Shown here: piece after piece, positions 1-10,128 of the stretch
Position numbering within the stretch: position 1 is the first letter of the stretch
Layout of the letters: each line of letters starts with the position of its first letter
NCBI RefSeq assembly: GCF_001262635.1
Contig: NZ_JXYH01000016.1
Location: 1 to 64,000 of the forward strand
Reading direction: 5' to 3'
Length of the DNA: 64,000 nt
DNA from: Aestuariivita boseongensis
Lineage (GTDB): Bacteria > Pseudomonadota > Alphaproteobacteria > Rhodobacterales > Rhodobacteraceae
Translations under genes and position numbers: made by a program
The notes under the pieces: model-generated
What the model was told of the DNA's origin: nothing
The model's input: only the letters and a program-made list of their open reading frames with translations
Database searches by the model: none

Positions 1-1
1 G

Positions 2-1018
2 TTCAGTTGGGGAGGCTCACCCGACATAGCGCTGGGCGACATCGCGCAGGATTTTCGATCCATGTTCACCAACATGTCCTCTCATGTCTCGCAGGATCTG
101 AAGGATGCGATTGCGAACATGTCGCTGATGAAAGACCCGAAATCGACGGCGGATATCTATGGCATGGCGGCCAATTCGCTGGTGACCGGCCTGAAGACCG
201 TGGCCAGGATCATCCTGAATATCGTCGGCGATCTGCTGTCGGGGTTCGTGGACCTTTTGAAAAAGCTGCTCAAGTCAAAAGCCCTGTCAGACTGGCTGAA
301 CGGCTCCGTGCAGATCCCGTTCATCACTGACCTTTATTGCTATGTCACCGGTAAGGACAAGCTGACGGCAATTGATCTTGCGGCATTTCTGTGCGCCGTG
401 CCCGGTGTTTTCCTCGAGGCGTTCAAGGGCGAAAAGATCTTCAAGAAAGCCAACCCCGCCACAAACGACGATGACCCCCGCACCGTGGCCGCTGCTGCCA
501 ATGTCTTTCAGATGTTCGGCGGTGTGGTCGCTGCCTACGAAGACTCCATCGACCCCCAAGTCGGACGTGGCCCGATCCTGAAATTCTTCTTCCTGACCAT
601 AGCCCGGATCACATACGCCAAGGCGATCCTCATGACCAAAACCGGCGACAGCCTTGTGGTCGCCATGGTCACCTGGGCGCTTCCAACCTTGAACCTGCTG
701 AAGGATATCGGGTTCAAGGCGGGCGGCTTTTTGCCCCGCGAAAAGGCATTCAGTGACGCGTTGTCCTGCACATTCGGGATTTGCTGTTTCATAATGCTTA
801 TACCGGCCTTTGACCCAGACCTTGAAATCAGCGCCGCAACAGTGGTGTTCGTCTTCATCGTGGCGACATCGCTGGCGATTGCCCCCCTGCCCGATTACAC
901 CGGACCCCCAGTGAGCTTCGAGATCAAGGCCGCCCGCGGATTGTTGGTGGCGATATCCGGCGTTGTCGGACTGGTCGCCAATGTCGCGGATTTCGACCCG
1001 GGCCCGGCCCTGGCCTAA
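2..1018 (+). CDS. C-terminal part of an unrecognised membrane-associated protein (5' truncated)
   Basis: The reading frame is open from base 2, with no stop before the first ATG at 62, so the gene very probably starts before the window. The visible 339 codons have charged amphipathic helices at the start, a central block around IPFITDLYCYVTGKDKLTA, and then at least three hydrophobic stretches (TWALPTLNLL, FGICCFIMLIPAF, VVFVFIVATSLAIAP) consistent with membrane segments. I do not recognise a family with confidence; the central block vaguely recalls a domain near the C-terminus of very large bacterial and fungal proteins, but that is only an impression. It ends TAA at 1016-1018 and converges on the catabolic operon that follows. 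Confidence 0.6.
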   Translation, partial: FSWGGSPDIALGDIAQDFRSMFTNMSSHVSQDLKDAIANMSLMKDPKSTADIYGMAANSLVTGLKTVARIILNIVGDLLSGFVDLLKKLLKSKALSDWLNGSVQIPFITDLYCYVTGKDKLTAIDLAAFLCAVPGVFLEAFKGEKIFKKANPATNDDDPRTVAAAANVFQMFGGVVAAYEDSIDPQVGRGPILKFFFLTIARITYAKAILMTKTGDSLVVAMVTWALPTLNLLKDIGFKAGGFLPREKAFSDALSCTFGICCFIMLIPAFDPDLEISAATVVFVFIVATSLAIAPLPDYTGPPVSFEIKAARGLLVAISGVVGLVANVADFDPGPALA

Positions 1019-1073
1019 AACATGGCGCGCGGGCCAAGATGCCGGGCCCAGAAAGAAGGGGCGCCTGCCACCC

Positions 1074-1856
1074 TCAGGCTTTCGTCGGAAAAAGCGCCTC
1101 CAGCCGATCCGCCCAATGGGCGCCCATGCGCCAGGCCTCCAGATCATCCGGCGACAGGTCTTCCCAGCGGCGGCGCTGCGCGGCGGCCCAGGCCATCGCA
1201 AGGTTGCACGACACGGCAGGCAACAACCCCTCCGCCGCGCCGCGCAGAAGGGGGCGCAGGGTGGCCATGCCGGTACCCAGCATCAGTACCGCATCCGCGC
1301 CGCTATCCGACAGATGGGCATAGCTTCGGTAAACCGCCTCCCCGCCCATGGCGTAGATCGGGTGAAAGGCCCCCTCCTCCAGCATCGGGCCGGCTTTGGC
1401 CACAACGGAAAAGCCATGCGCCTCCCAATAGGGGGTGCTGGCGCGGTTCAGATCCTCGGGATAGGGCGACAAAAGCGCGATCTTTTCCGCCCCCAGTGCC
1501 CGCAGCGCCATGACCGACGCCAGCGCGGCCGTGATGAAAGGCACCTCGAACCGCGCCTCGATCCGGGTCACAAGCGCCTCTTCCGCCGGGCGGCCAATCA
1601 GATAGGACGCGCCGGTGCAGGCGGCGGCGATCACTTCGACCGGCGCATTGGCGAATTCAAGGCAGGTGTCGGAATAGCGTTCGGTGTAATCCACCAGCCG
1701 TTCGGCGATGCTGGGCTTGTCGGACATCAGCCGCGCCGTCAGCATCGACCAGCCCGGCGGCATCAGCGCCCAGAATTCCGGCTCAACGGTGGTGTTGGCC
1801 TGCGGGGTCAGCACCCCCATCAGGCCCGCCGCGCCATATTCCAGCCCGGCGGTCAT
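1074..1856 (-). CDS. Asp/Glu racemase superfamily enzyme (maleate isomerase / arylmalonate decarboxylase-like)
   Basis: Predicted 260-residue cytosolic enzyme of the aspartate/glutamate racemase superfamily, whose members racemise, isomerise or decarboxylate small acids using one or two active-site cysteines. The N-terminal half has the first cysteine motif (AAACTGASYLIG, Cys80). The second-half motif, usually S-C-T, reads MLGTGMATL, with Gly194 where the second cysteine is expected. A further Cys217 (AVSCNLAMAW) is near but not at the usual place. The chosen ATG at 1856 overlaps the TGA of the upstream aldehyde dehydrogenase (ATGA), so it is the last gene of a coupled four-gene catabolic operon. 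Reaction not assignable; maleate isomerase, a dicarboxylate decarboxylase or a racemase are all possible. Confidence 0.85.
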   Translation of the reverse strand: MTAGLEYGAAGLMGVLTPQANTTVEPEFWALMPPGWSMLTARLMSDKPSIAERLVDYTERYSDTCLEFANAPVEVIAAACTGASYLIGRPAEEALVTRIEARFEVPFITAALASVMALRALGAEKIALLSPYPEDLNRASTPYWEAHGFSVVAKAGPMLEEGAFHPIYAMGGEAVYRSYAHLSDSGADAVLMLGTGMATLRPLLRGAAEGLLPAVSCNLAMAWAAAQRRRWEDLSPDDLEAWRMGAHWADRLEALFPTKA

Positions 1857-3346
1857 TCCACGCCCAGCTTTCGCAGGGGCGGCGGTCGGGTCGGGATCGT
1901 GAGCGTGCGTTCCTCGGTATAGAACGCCTCGCAGGATGCGCCGCCCTCGCGCCCCACGCCCGAGGATTTGAACCCCCCGAAAGGCGCGCGCAGCTCGCGC
2001 ATCATGGGCGTGTTCACCCAAACCACGCCCGACCTCATCCGTTCGCTCATGTCCATCACCGTGGGCAAGTGGTCCGACCAGATATAGCTGACCAGCCCGA
2101 ATTGCGTGTCATTGGCGATGGCGGCGGCCTCGTCCGCACTGTCGAAGGGCAGGAAGGTGGCGAAGGGGCCAAAGATTTCATCCTGCGCCACGCGGGCGCT
2201 ATTGGACGGGACGGTCACAGCCGTGGGCGAGACGAAATACCCCTCCCCCAGATCGTCGCGGCGGGTACCGCCCATCAACAGCGCGCCGCCATCGGCCTGC
2301 GCGATATCGACAAAGCTCAACACCCGATCCCGATGGGCGGCGCTGGCGAGCGGTCCGATCTCGGTGGTCTCTGCCAGCGGGTCGCCCACCCGGATACGCC
2401 CCGCGCGCTCCACGAAACGGCCCACGAAATCGTCAAAGATCGACCGCTCCACCAGGATGCGCGATCCGGCCAGGCATTGCTGCCCATTGTTGGAAAAGAT
2501 CCCCAGCAAAGCGCCGTCCAAAGCCCGCTCCTGATCGGCGGAGGCAAAGATGATATTGGCCGATTTCCCGCCCAGCTCCAGCGTGCAGGGCACCAGGTTG
2601 CGGCCCGCCGCCGACATGATCGTCCGGCCGGTTTGCGTGCCGCCGGTGAAGCTGACCAGATCAATGCCCGGATGATCGACCAGCGCAGCGCCGGTGACAG
2701 CGCCACGCCCGTTGACAAGGTTCAGCACGCCTTCGGGCAGCACCTCCTGCAGCAGCGCAACCAGCCGCGCCAGCGCCAGCGGCGTCTGTTCGGACGGTTT
2801 CAGCACGGCGGTATTGCCAAAAGACAGCGCCGCCGCGATCTTCATCGTGGCCAGCGCCACGGGCGCATTCCACGGCGCGATCAGCGCCGCAACGCCCACA
2901 GACACGCGCGACACGGTGGTCATGTAACCCGGCGTCTGATCGTACCGCTGGCCCGCCGACTGGCTGATATATTCGGCGAAGAAGCGGAAATTATAGGCCG
3001 CGCGCTTGAAATGGCGTTCGCGCAATTCGCGCAGGACCAGCCCCGTTGCGGCGCATTCCAGCCGGGCAAGCTCTTCGGCGTTGTCGAGGATGATCTGGCG
3101 GCAGCGCTCCAGCACCTCGACCCGCTGCAGCACACCAAGGCCCGGCCAGGTCCCCCGGTCAAAGGCCGCGCGCGCAGCGGTCACCGCCTGATCGACCGCA
3201 GCCGCGTCATCCTCGATCAGGGTCGATATGCGTGCGCCGGTCGCCGGATAGAACACCGGCAGTTCATCGCCCCCGCCGGACGTCGCCCGGCCTGCGGCCA
3301 GCCCGCCCACCTGCGCCGGCGGCGCAATCGGCAGATCGAAGCTCAT
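1853..3346 (-). CDS. NAD(P)-dependent aldehyde dehydrogenase (HpaE/betaine-aldehyde type)
   Basis: 497-residue aldehyde dehydrogenase that would oxidise an aldehyde or semialdehyde to its acid with NAD(P)+. Visible family motifs are PWNAP with Asn160, the FTGG nucleotide-binding turn (233-236), the general base Glu258 in LELGGK, and catalytic Cys291 in NNGQQCLAGSR, followed by the EIFGPF and GGFKSSG signatures. Length is normal. The ATG at 3346 overlaps the stop of the upstream SDR and its own TGA overlaps the next start, so translation is probably coupled. Resemblance is greatest to dehydrogenases of aromatic degradation (5-carboxymethyl-2-hydroxymuconate semialdehyde type), but the true substrate is unknown. 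Confidence 0.92.
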   Translation of the reverse strand: MSFDLPIAPPAQVGGLAAGRATSGGGDELPVFYPATGARISTLIEDDAAAVDQAVTAARAAFDRGTWPGLGVLQRVEVLERCRQIILDNAEELARLECAATGLVLRELRERHFKRAAYNFRFFAEYISQSAGQRYDQTPGYMTTVSRVSVGVAALIAPWNAPVALATMKIAAALSFGNTAVLKPSEQTPLALARLVALLQEVLPEGVLNLVNGRGAVTGAALVDHPGIDLVSFTGGTQTGRTIMSAAGRNLVPCTLELGGKSANIIFASADQERALDGALLGIFSNNGQQCLAGSRILVERSIFDDFVGRFVERAGRIRVGDPLAETTEIGPLASAAHRDRVLSFVDIAQADGGALLMGGTRRDDLGEGYFVSPTAVTVPSNSARVAQDEIFGPFATFLPFDSADEAAAIANDTQFGLVSYIWSDHLPTVMDMSERMRSGVVWVNTPMMRELRAPFGGFKSSGVGREGGASCEAFYTEERTLTIPTRPPPLRKLGVE

Positions 3347-4068
3347 GGCATATAGGCCCCGCCATTGATGTGCAGTACCTGCCCCGTGACATAGGCCGCC
3401 TGATCCGACAGCAGAAACAGGATCGGCCCGGTCACATCCGTTGGCACCGCCACCCGCCCCAGCGGAATGACTGCGGCATAGGCCGACAGATCCACCCGGT
3501 CGGGCGCATCCTCATCCGACCGACCGGTGCCGCCGCGCAGAAAGGCCGTGTCAACGGCAGAGGGCGAGACGCAATTGACCCTCACATCCGGCGCCAGCTC
3601 AAGCGCCAGTTGCCGCGTCATCTGCGCAATGCCCGCCTTGGCGATGCCGTAAGGCCCATATCCCGGCCGCGCGTAATGGCCCAGCCCGGACCCCACCTGC
3701 ACCATCGCACCCCCTTTCGCCATACGCGGAGCAAAGGCACGCGCGGCGAAAAAGGCCGCGTTCAAGTTGCCCGCCATCACCTCGGCCCATTCGCCGGGGT
3801 TGCGATCGGCCAGCGGCCCATCGCCCAGCACGAAGCCGCACAGGTTCACGAACCCGTCCAGCGGCGTCTCTAACAGGGCCGCCGCGCGGTCCATATCCGC
3901 CGGATCGCTGGCATCGACCGCGTGGCATGTGACACCCTCCAGCGGGTGCGCCCGGATCGACCGCTCCAGATCAAACACCACCGGCGTCCAGCCCGCCGCC
4001 TGTGCGTCTGTCACCAATTGCCGGCCAATCCCGCCGCATCCGCCCAGAATTCCCAGTGTCTTGGTCAT
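3343..4068 (-). CDS. Short-chain dehydrogenase/reductase (SDR) in catabolic operon
   Basis: 241-residue classical SDR. The N-terminus carries the Rossmann glycine motif GGCGGIG, followed by an acidic residue after beta-strand 2 (FDLE) suggesting NAD(H) preference. The catalytic Ser lies in VQVGSGLG, and Tyr-Lys in the YGIAK block (YxxxK). The C-terminus ends in the usual INGG sequence. An ATG at 4068 overlaps the TGA of the monooxygenase gene; a GTG one codon upstream is possible. In the operon order monooxygenase, SDR, aldehyde dehydrogenase, it plausibly oxidises an alcohol made from the hydroxylated substrate. Confidence 0.9.
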   Translation of the reverse strand: MTKTLGILGGCGGIGRQLVTDAQAAGWTPVVFDLERSIRAHPLEGVTCHAVDASDPADMDRAAALLETPLDGFVNLCGFVLGDGPLADRNPGEWAEVMAGNLNAAFFAARAFAPRMAKGGAMVQVGSGLGHYARPGYGPYGIAKAGIAQMTRQLALELAPDVRVNCVSPSAVDTAFLRGGTGRSDEDAPDRVDLSAYAAVIPLGRVAVPTDVTGPILFLLSDQAAYVTGQVLHINGGAYMP

Positions 4069-5243
4069 CACAGCCCCTCTGCCCGCCTTAAGCCTTCAAT
4101 CATCGACGACCGCAGCAGGAAGGCCCGCGCCCGTTCGGGATCGCCCGCGATCCTTTGTAGCTCGGCCAGATGGGCCTGGCGCGCGCGCATGTCCTTGGCG
4201 TTCATCCGGGCTCGGTTTTCATCGGCCTGCCCCACGATATCGTCCTTGGCGATCGGGCGGCGCTTGCGCTCATAGGCTTCCAGAATGATACTCGGCGTCC
4301 CCGATGCCACCTGCGCCAGCAGATCGGCCAGCAGCCAGGCGTCGTGGATCCCGCCATTCATGCCCATACCGCCCTTGGGGCTGTTGAGATGCGCGGCATC
4401 GCCCGCAAGAAACATCCGCCCCTCCCCATAGCTGGAGGCGACGCGGCGGTGGATCTTGTAGATGCGCTTTTCGATGATGTCGAAATCACGCGCGTGTGGC
4501 AGGATCTCGGCGATTTGTGCGCGGATCGCTGCGTCTTCCAACGCCTCTTCCGGGCTTTGCCCGTCTTGCGGATGCAGCGACACGCGCCAAACATCCGGCA
4601 ACCGCAGCAGGGAAAACGTACCACCCGGTTTCCAGATGTAATTCACCCCCGACAGATTGCCGAGATGCTGTTCAAACGGGAAATGCGTGGTCACCAGCAC
4701 GGTGTTTTCGGGGTAAGCTCCGCCTTCCCATTCCGCGCCGATGGCACGGCGCACGATGGACCGGGACCCGTCGCAGCCCACAAGGTAACTGCCCTGGATC
4801 GTCTCGCGCCCCACGCGAACACTGACCCCATCGCCATCCTGATCCACGTCGATCACCGGGCTGGAGAACCGCACGACGCCGTCAGGCAACCGCCGCAGCA
4901 GGGCGCGGCTCAACTCGGCCTGGCGGCATTGCAGGCGATAAGGGTGGCCGGTGTCGCCCGCCAGAACCGACAGGTCGAACTCGGCCCGTTCGGTGCTGTG
5001 CAACATCCGGATCTGCCAGGTGGGGGTGATCCGGCCCTTGTTGATCAACTCCTCGGTGATGCCCGAGGGGTCGAACAGATCCAGCGTGGGCGGGTGAAAG
5101 GTCGACGCACGCAGCTGATCGGCAATCGCGGCTTCGGCCTCGAAGACCTGCACCGGCACGCCCGCCTCGGACAACCGCCAGGCCAGCGTCAGGCCCACAG
5201 GCCCCGCCCCCACGATCAACACGGGATCGAACTCTGCCGACAC
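4068..5243 (-). CDS. FAD-dependent aromatic monooxygenase (PheA/TfdB, UbiH-like)
   Basis: 391-residue single-component flavoprotein monooxygenase expected to hydroxylate an aromatic ring with NAD(P)H and O2. It shows the FAD dinucleotide motif GAGPVG near residue 12, the DG motif (LVGCDGSRSIVRR) and the GD motif binding the FAD ribityl chain (MFLAGDAAHLNSPKGGMGMNGG). It is first in a four-gene minus-strand operon with overlapping stop/start codons. Translation appears to begin at a GTG preceded by a strong purine-rich ribosome-binding site (GGGAGGAAGGGAG). No ring-cleavage dioxygenase is present in the operon. Confidence 0.9.
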   Translation of the reverse strand: MSAEFDPVLIVGAGPVGLTLAWRLSEAGVPVQVFEAEAAIADQLRASTFHPPTLDLFDPSGITEELINKGRITPTWQIRMLHSTERAEFDLSVLAGDTGHPYRLQCRQAELSRALLRRLPDGVVRFSSPVIDVDQDGDGVSVRVGRETIQGSYLVGCDGSRSIVRRAIGAEWEGGAYPENTVLVTTHFPFEQHLGNLSGVNYIWKPGGTFSLLRLPDVWRVSLHPQDGQSPEEALEDAAIRAQIAEILPHARDFDIIEKRIYKIHRRVASSYGEGRMFLAGDAAHLNSPKGGMGMNGGIHDAWLLADLLAQVASGTPSIILEAYERKRRPIAKDDIVGQADENRARMNAKDMRARQAHLAELQRIAGDPERARAFLLRSSMIEGLRRAEGL

Positions 5244-5309
5244 TCCCTTCCTCCCTTTGGTGAAAAGCTTAGCGGCGACCGTCGCGATGATCCAGAACTT
5301 GTCGCGCGC

Positions 5310-5852
5310 TCAAGGCACCAGCCACTGCCCAGACCAGCCATCGCCCGCAAGATAGACAGCGCGGCGGTGGATTTCCTGCAATTCGACAAGGTCCATCGCC
5401 TGAACATGGCAGCGCAGCACACGAAATGCGGCGCGGTCATGCAACAGCGTGTAATCATGCGGCCCCGCAATCGGCAGGCCCGGCGCGGGCGATTTCCCAT
5501 AGGAGGCGCGGGAGGCCTCCGGCACCCGTTCCCAATGCCCAGCCACCGCCGCGCCGCCCAACACCTCGACCCGCGCCGAGAGGCGGATCTGCAGGCGCAA
5601 CCCCTCGTCCCAAATCATCAGCTGCGCGCGCGGATCGGCGTCCAGCGCCGCGATCTTGGCCGAGGCCGCGTCGGTATGCACCTCGACCACCGCGCCCGCG
5701 CGATCCGCCGCGCGCAGCACCACCGTGCGCACCTGGGGCGCGCCATCCGGGGCCACGGTGGCAAAGCTCAGCTGCCGCGCGGGGGATGTCTTGTCAGTCA
5801 AACAAGACCAGGCCAGATCCAGAAAGGCGGCCAGATTGCTTGGGTCACTCAT
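5310..5852 (-). CDS. Pyridoxamine 5'-phosphate oxidase-family flavin-binding protein
   Basis: 180-residue protein with the split-barrel FMN-binding fold: ARQLSFATVAPDGAPQVRTVVLR in the N-terminal half, followed by the VVEVHTDAASAKIAALDADPRAQLMIWD block typical of the Alr4036/pyridoxamine-oxidase-like group. It probably binds FMN; the substrate is unknown, and it is shorter than true PdxH. Its start overlaps the end of the AttH-like gene by 8 bases, making it the last gene of the ABC-export operon, although a direct role in export is not obvious. Confidence 0.82.
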   Translation of the reverse strand: MSDPSNLAAFLDLAWSCLTDKTSPARQLSFATVAPDGAPQVRTVVLRAADRAGAVVEVHTDAASAKIAALDADPRAQLMIWDEGLRLQIRLSARVEVLGGAAVAGHWERVPEASRASYGKSPAPGLPIAGPHDYTLLHDRAAFRVLRCHVQAMDLVELQEIHRRAVYLAGDGWSGQWLVP

Positions 5853-6885
5853 ATCCCGTCATCTCCAGATATCCCCGCCCGGCGTGACTGCCCGCCACGC
5901 TCACCGGCCCTTCCCAATAGGGCAGGGACACGTCCATCCACGCCGCCCGGTTCAGCGCCGATACGGTGACATCCACCCCCTTATCCGGCAGCTCCACCTG
6001 CCAGCGCGTGGGCACGGTGCGCCCCGCAACCTCTGTCTGTTCCAAAGCACGCGCACGGAATGCCCCGTCGGGAAAGCTGGTGGTCTGCCCATCCGCCCCG
6101 ATCCAGGTGGCCGCGGAATAGGTAGTGCCATCGGTCTGGCGCAGCTGAAACCCCATCAGTTTCGCGCCGCCATCGAAGGACAGCGAAAACCAGTCCCATC
6201 CCGATTGCGTGTCCGACAGCGGCTGCGACGACCATTCCCGATCCAGCCAACCTTGCCCGGTGACGGGCACATCGCCCTTGGGCAGGCTCAGGACACCCTC
6301 CACCGAGAAGAAAGGTTGGGAGTAATAATAGCTTGCCTGCCCCTCGGCCGATTTGACGGAAAACCCGCCTTCCCCATGAAAGACAAGCGGGCCTTCCGCC
6401 TGCAGATCAAGCGCGTAACGGAACTCAGGACCCGAGGCGGTGACCCGCAACCGGTCGAAATTGGGCCCGGCCATCTGCCAGTCGTCGATCCAGGCGCGGA
6501 AGGGCGCGGGCTCTACCCCCGCCTGCCCGATCCCGCCGCGCGCGACCCGTTCGGCCACATGATGCGCCTGTGGCGTGGTGACGGCGGCATGGGCGAACCA
6601 GATCTGCGGATCGCCCCAGCCTTGCAGCGTCTCGGGCAAAAGAGCGGAACGGAACAGCGTCCACTGAATGCCATAGGCCGTGCCATCCGGGCCTTCCAGA
6701 TTGGCGGTCAGATACCACCATTCGATGCGGTAATCGGGATGCGCCCCGTGATCGGCCGGAAAGTCGAAAACCGGATCGGGCTGCGGCACGGCAAAGCCCT
6801 CTGCCGCGCTGCCCAGACCGGCAAAGCCCTGCGCGGCGGCCTGCAGGGGCCACAACAGACAGAAAATCAGAACCCTAACGTTCAT
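5845..6885 (-). CDS. Secreted lipocalin-like AttH/CrtC-domain protein
   Basis: About 346 residues with an N-terminal signal peptide (VRVLIFCLLWPLQAAAQG), so exported to the periplasm. The body has the signature of the AttH / carotenoid 1,2-hydratase-like family: HPDYRIEWWYLTANLEG near the start and GWLDREWSSQPL with GWDWFSL in the middle, forming two lipocalin-like barrels. This family is habitually encoded with a LolD-like ATPase and an 800-residue FtsX permease, as here, which suggests handling of a hydrophobic ligand or lipoprotein-like cargo. ATG at 6885 is chosen over a TTG at 6891. It overlaps the permease gene by 11 bases. Enzymatic activity is not established. Confidence 0.87.
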   Translation of the reverse strand: MNVRVLIFCLLWPLQAAAQGFAGLGSAAEGFAVPQPDPVFDFPADHGAHPDYRIEWWYLTANLEGPDGTAYGIQWTLFRSALLPETLQGWGDPQIWFAHAAVTTPQAHHVAERVARGGIGQAGVEPAPFRAWIDDWQMAGPNFDRLRVTASGPEFRYALDLQAEGPLVFHGEGGFSVKSAEGQASYYYSQPFFSVEGVLSLPKGDVPVTGQGWLDREWSSQPLSDTQSGWDWFSLSFDGGAKLMGFQLRQTDGTTYSAATWIGADGQTTSFPDGAFRARALEQTEVAGRTVPTRWQVELPDKGVDVTVSALNRAAWMDVSLPYWEGPVSVAGSHAGRGYLEMTGYE

Positions 6886-9273
6886 TGGCAAAGACCTTTA
6901 GCAAATCCCCCGGTGGGGTTCGCGCCAGCCGGATCGCGGGCCAAAGTGCGGCAAGCACCGCCGCCAAAAGCGCGAACAGCGCCAGCCGCGCGTAATCCAG
7001 CGGGAAAAGATACATGGGCAATTCCCAGCCAAACGCCTCGACATTCACGACCGCCAGCAGAACCCAGGCCAGCGCCAGGCCCAAAGGCAGGGCCAGCACT
7101 GTGGTCAGCACCGCAAGGCTGACCGCGCGCCGTAACTCAAGCCGGCCCAGCGCTGCGCGTGTCAGACCCAAAGCCCAGGCCGGGGCCAGCTGCGGCACGC
7201 GCAGGGCGGCTAGGGTCAAAAGGCTCATCAATATGGCAAAGCCCGCAACCGCCAACGTCAGCACATTCAGCGCGGCGGTCACCGTGAAGGTGCGGTCGAA
7301 CACCTCAAGCGAGAACGCCTTGATCTGCGCCTGATCCACGATGTTCCCCTCTGGCAGGCCAAAATCGTCGATCAGCGCCCGGCGCAGCGCCGCCGGGTCA
7401 TCGCTGCGCAGGCCAAAGCGGGTGGCCGCCTGATCGGGGAAAAGGCGCGCAAAGACCGCCTCGGCCACCACGGCCTGCCCGATGGGATTGCCATAATCGG
7501 CCACGATCCCGGCGATCGGAAGGCTCAGATCTGGCCCCACAGCAATGCGGTCGCCCACCCAAAGCGCCGCCCGGCGGGCCAGTTGTTCGTTGATGATCAC
7601 CGCCTGCCCGGCGCCCACCCGGTCCCACGGGTCGGGGCCCTGCGCCAGAAACTGCCAGTTCTCGCGATATGTCAGACCGACCCGCGCGCCGAACAGTTCG
7701 GTCGGTAAGCCGGCAACCTGCGTCTCCACCGAATTCACCGGCAGCACTTCGCGCGCACGACTGGCAAGGAAACCCTCAAGTGCTGCGGCCTGTTCGGGCG
7801 TGTCGGCGGTGATGAACAACTCGGGCGCAAGGCGCTGATCAAGAAACCCCACAAAGGTCAGCCGGAAGCTGGACACCATCGTGGACACCCCCACATTGGC
7901 CGCAATCGCCAGAAGCAGCGCCATCAGCGCCAGCGTCAGGCTGGGCAGCTGCTGGCGTGTGTCGGCCCAGAACCATTGCCAGACCGCACTGCGCGCCCGG
8001 CCTTCGGCCAGCCGCAGCACCGCGCGCAGGATCAAAGGCAGGGCCAGCGCCGCGCCGGTCAGAAGGCAGGCCAGCAGCGCAAAACCCGCCGCAAGCCCGC
8101 TGCCCCAGAGGGCAAAGCCCAGCGCGGCCAGCAGCAACAATCCCGCCAGCGCGCCCAGCCGCCAAGCGCCCTGACCCCGCGCCATGACCCAGGCGCGCGG
8201 ACGCGCACTGGCCAGAAGCGGCATCCGCGCAATCTGCCACAGCGCGCCCGCAGCCGCGACGCCCGTGCCGATCAGCGCAATCGCAAAGCCCGAGGCCCAC
8301 CAGCTGGGCCGCAAGCGCACCGATCCGGCCACATCCGCCCCGTAAAGCCCGCGCAGCGTGGCGGCGACATCGGGCAACAGAAACCCTGCGATCAGATATC
8401 CCAGCACCACCCCCAACGCACCTGCCAGAAGCGCCAGAACGAACAGCTCGGCCACCATCAGCCAGACCAGCCGGCCCAGCGGCATGCCCAGCGCGCGCAG
8501 GGTGCGCACCATGCCGCGCCGCTGCTCGAACGCCAGCCCGATCGCGCCGTGAACGATGAAGATGCCCACCGCGAAACTCAGAAACCCGAAGGCGGTCAGG
8601 TTCAAATGGAAACTGTCGGTCAGGCGGCCCACATCGCTGACCTCCTGCGCGGGGCGCCGGATCAGGTCCGGCGCGATCCGGTCAAGCGGAGGCAGCCCAA
8701 TGGGCTGCAGCTCGGCCACGATCATCCGGCTGATCCGCCCCGACTGACCCAGCAGCGCCTGCGCAGTGCCGATATCGGTGATCACCACCCCCGGTGCGGC
8801 GCTTGGATCAACGACCACCTGCCCCTCCAAATGGCCATCCACCCGCGCCGCGGTCTCGGCATCGGCGAAAAGCGAGGCCTCGGTCAGGAAACCGGCAAGG
8901 CCGCCCACCGCTTCCATCCGGACCGGAGACAGACCGCCCGGCGTGGTCAGCGGATCAATCCCCAGCACCCGGACCGAGCTGTTGTCGGGCAGAAACACCC
9001 GCCCTTCCAGCACGGGCGACACCTGCCAGCCCGACCGGCGCAGCGCGACATAGCGATCCTGCCCAACCGTCTCTCCAGCACGGGGCAGAAGATGGTCGAA
9101 CCGCCCCTCTCCCAGCGTCTGGGCCGCCGCGTCGTAACTTGCGCGCGCCTCGGCATTGATGGCCTGCACGCCCGACCACAGCGCCGTGGCCAGCGCCAGC
9201 CCCGCCACCAGCGTGAAAAGCTGCAGCGGATTGCGCCGCCAATGCGACCAGAGCGCCGAAAACCCCGCGCCCG

Positions 9274-9277
<4 letters not shown>
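6875..9277 (-). CDS. ABC transporter permease, FtsX/MacB type (fused double unit)
   Basis: 800-residue inner-membrane protein with two FtsX-like units: a membrane anchor near residues 15-35, a large periplasmic domain, a first membrane cluster (about 230-400), a further periplasmic domain, and C-terminal membrane helices around FTVTAALNVLTLAVAGFAILMSLL. This is the long single-polypeptide form (YbbP/AttF-like) rather than separate LolC and LolE. The stop overlaps the AttH-like gene and the start overlaps the ATPase stop (ATGA), so the three are one export system. These transporters act mechanically on periplasmic or outer-leaflet substrates rather than importing solutes. Confidence 0.9.
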
Positions 9278-9930
<653 letters not shown>

Positions 9931-10128
9931 GGCGCGCACCTTTCGCAGTGACAGCTAAGGCCCGGAGCTCACTTGAAAAGGTCAAAGGGCGTCGCACCCC
10001 GCAGAAACCCGACGTCAGGCCAGGCGCCGCCCGGGACACCAGATGGCGCGCAGGTTCCTGTCCAAGCCGGCATCCCCTGTTTCGCCCGGGACTGGGCGGC
10101 GCTGACGGTCACGCCGGGTTGGCGCTCC

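Noticed and set aside
4170-5969. 599-codon plus-strand frame opposite the monooxygenase
   Set aside because: Shadow of real minus-strand genes; no start signal or domain.
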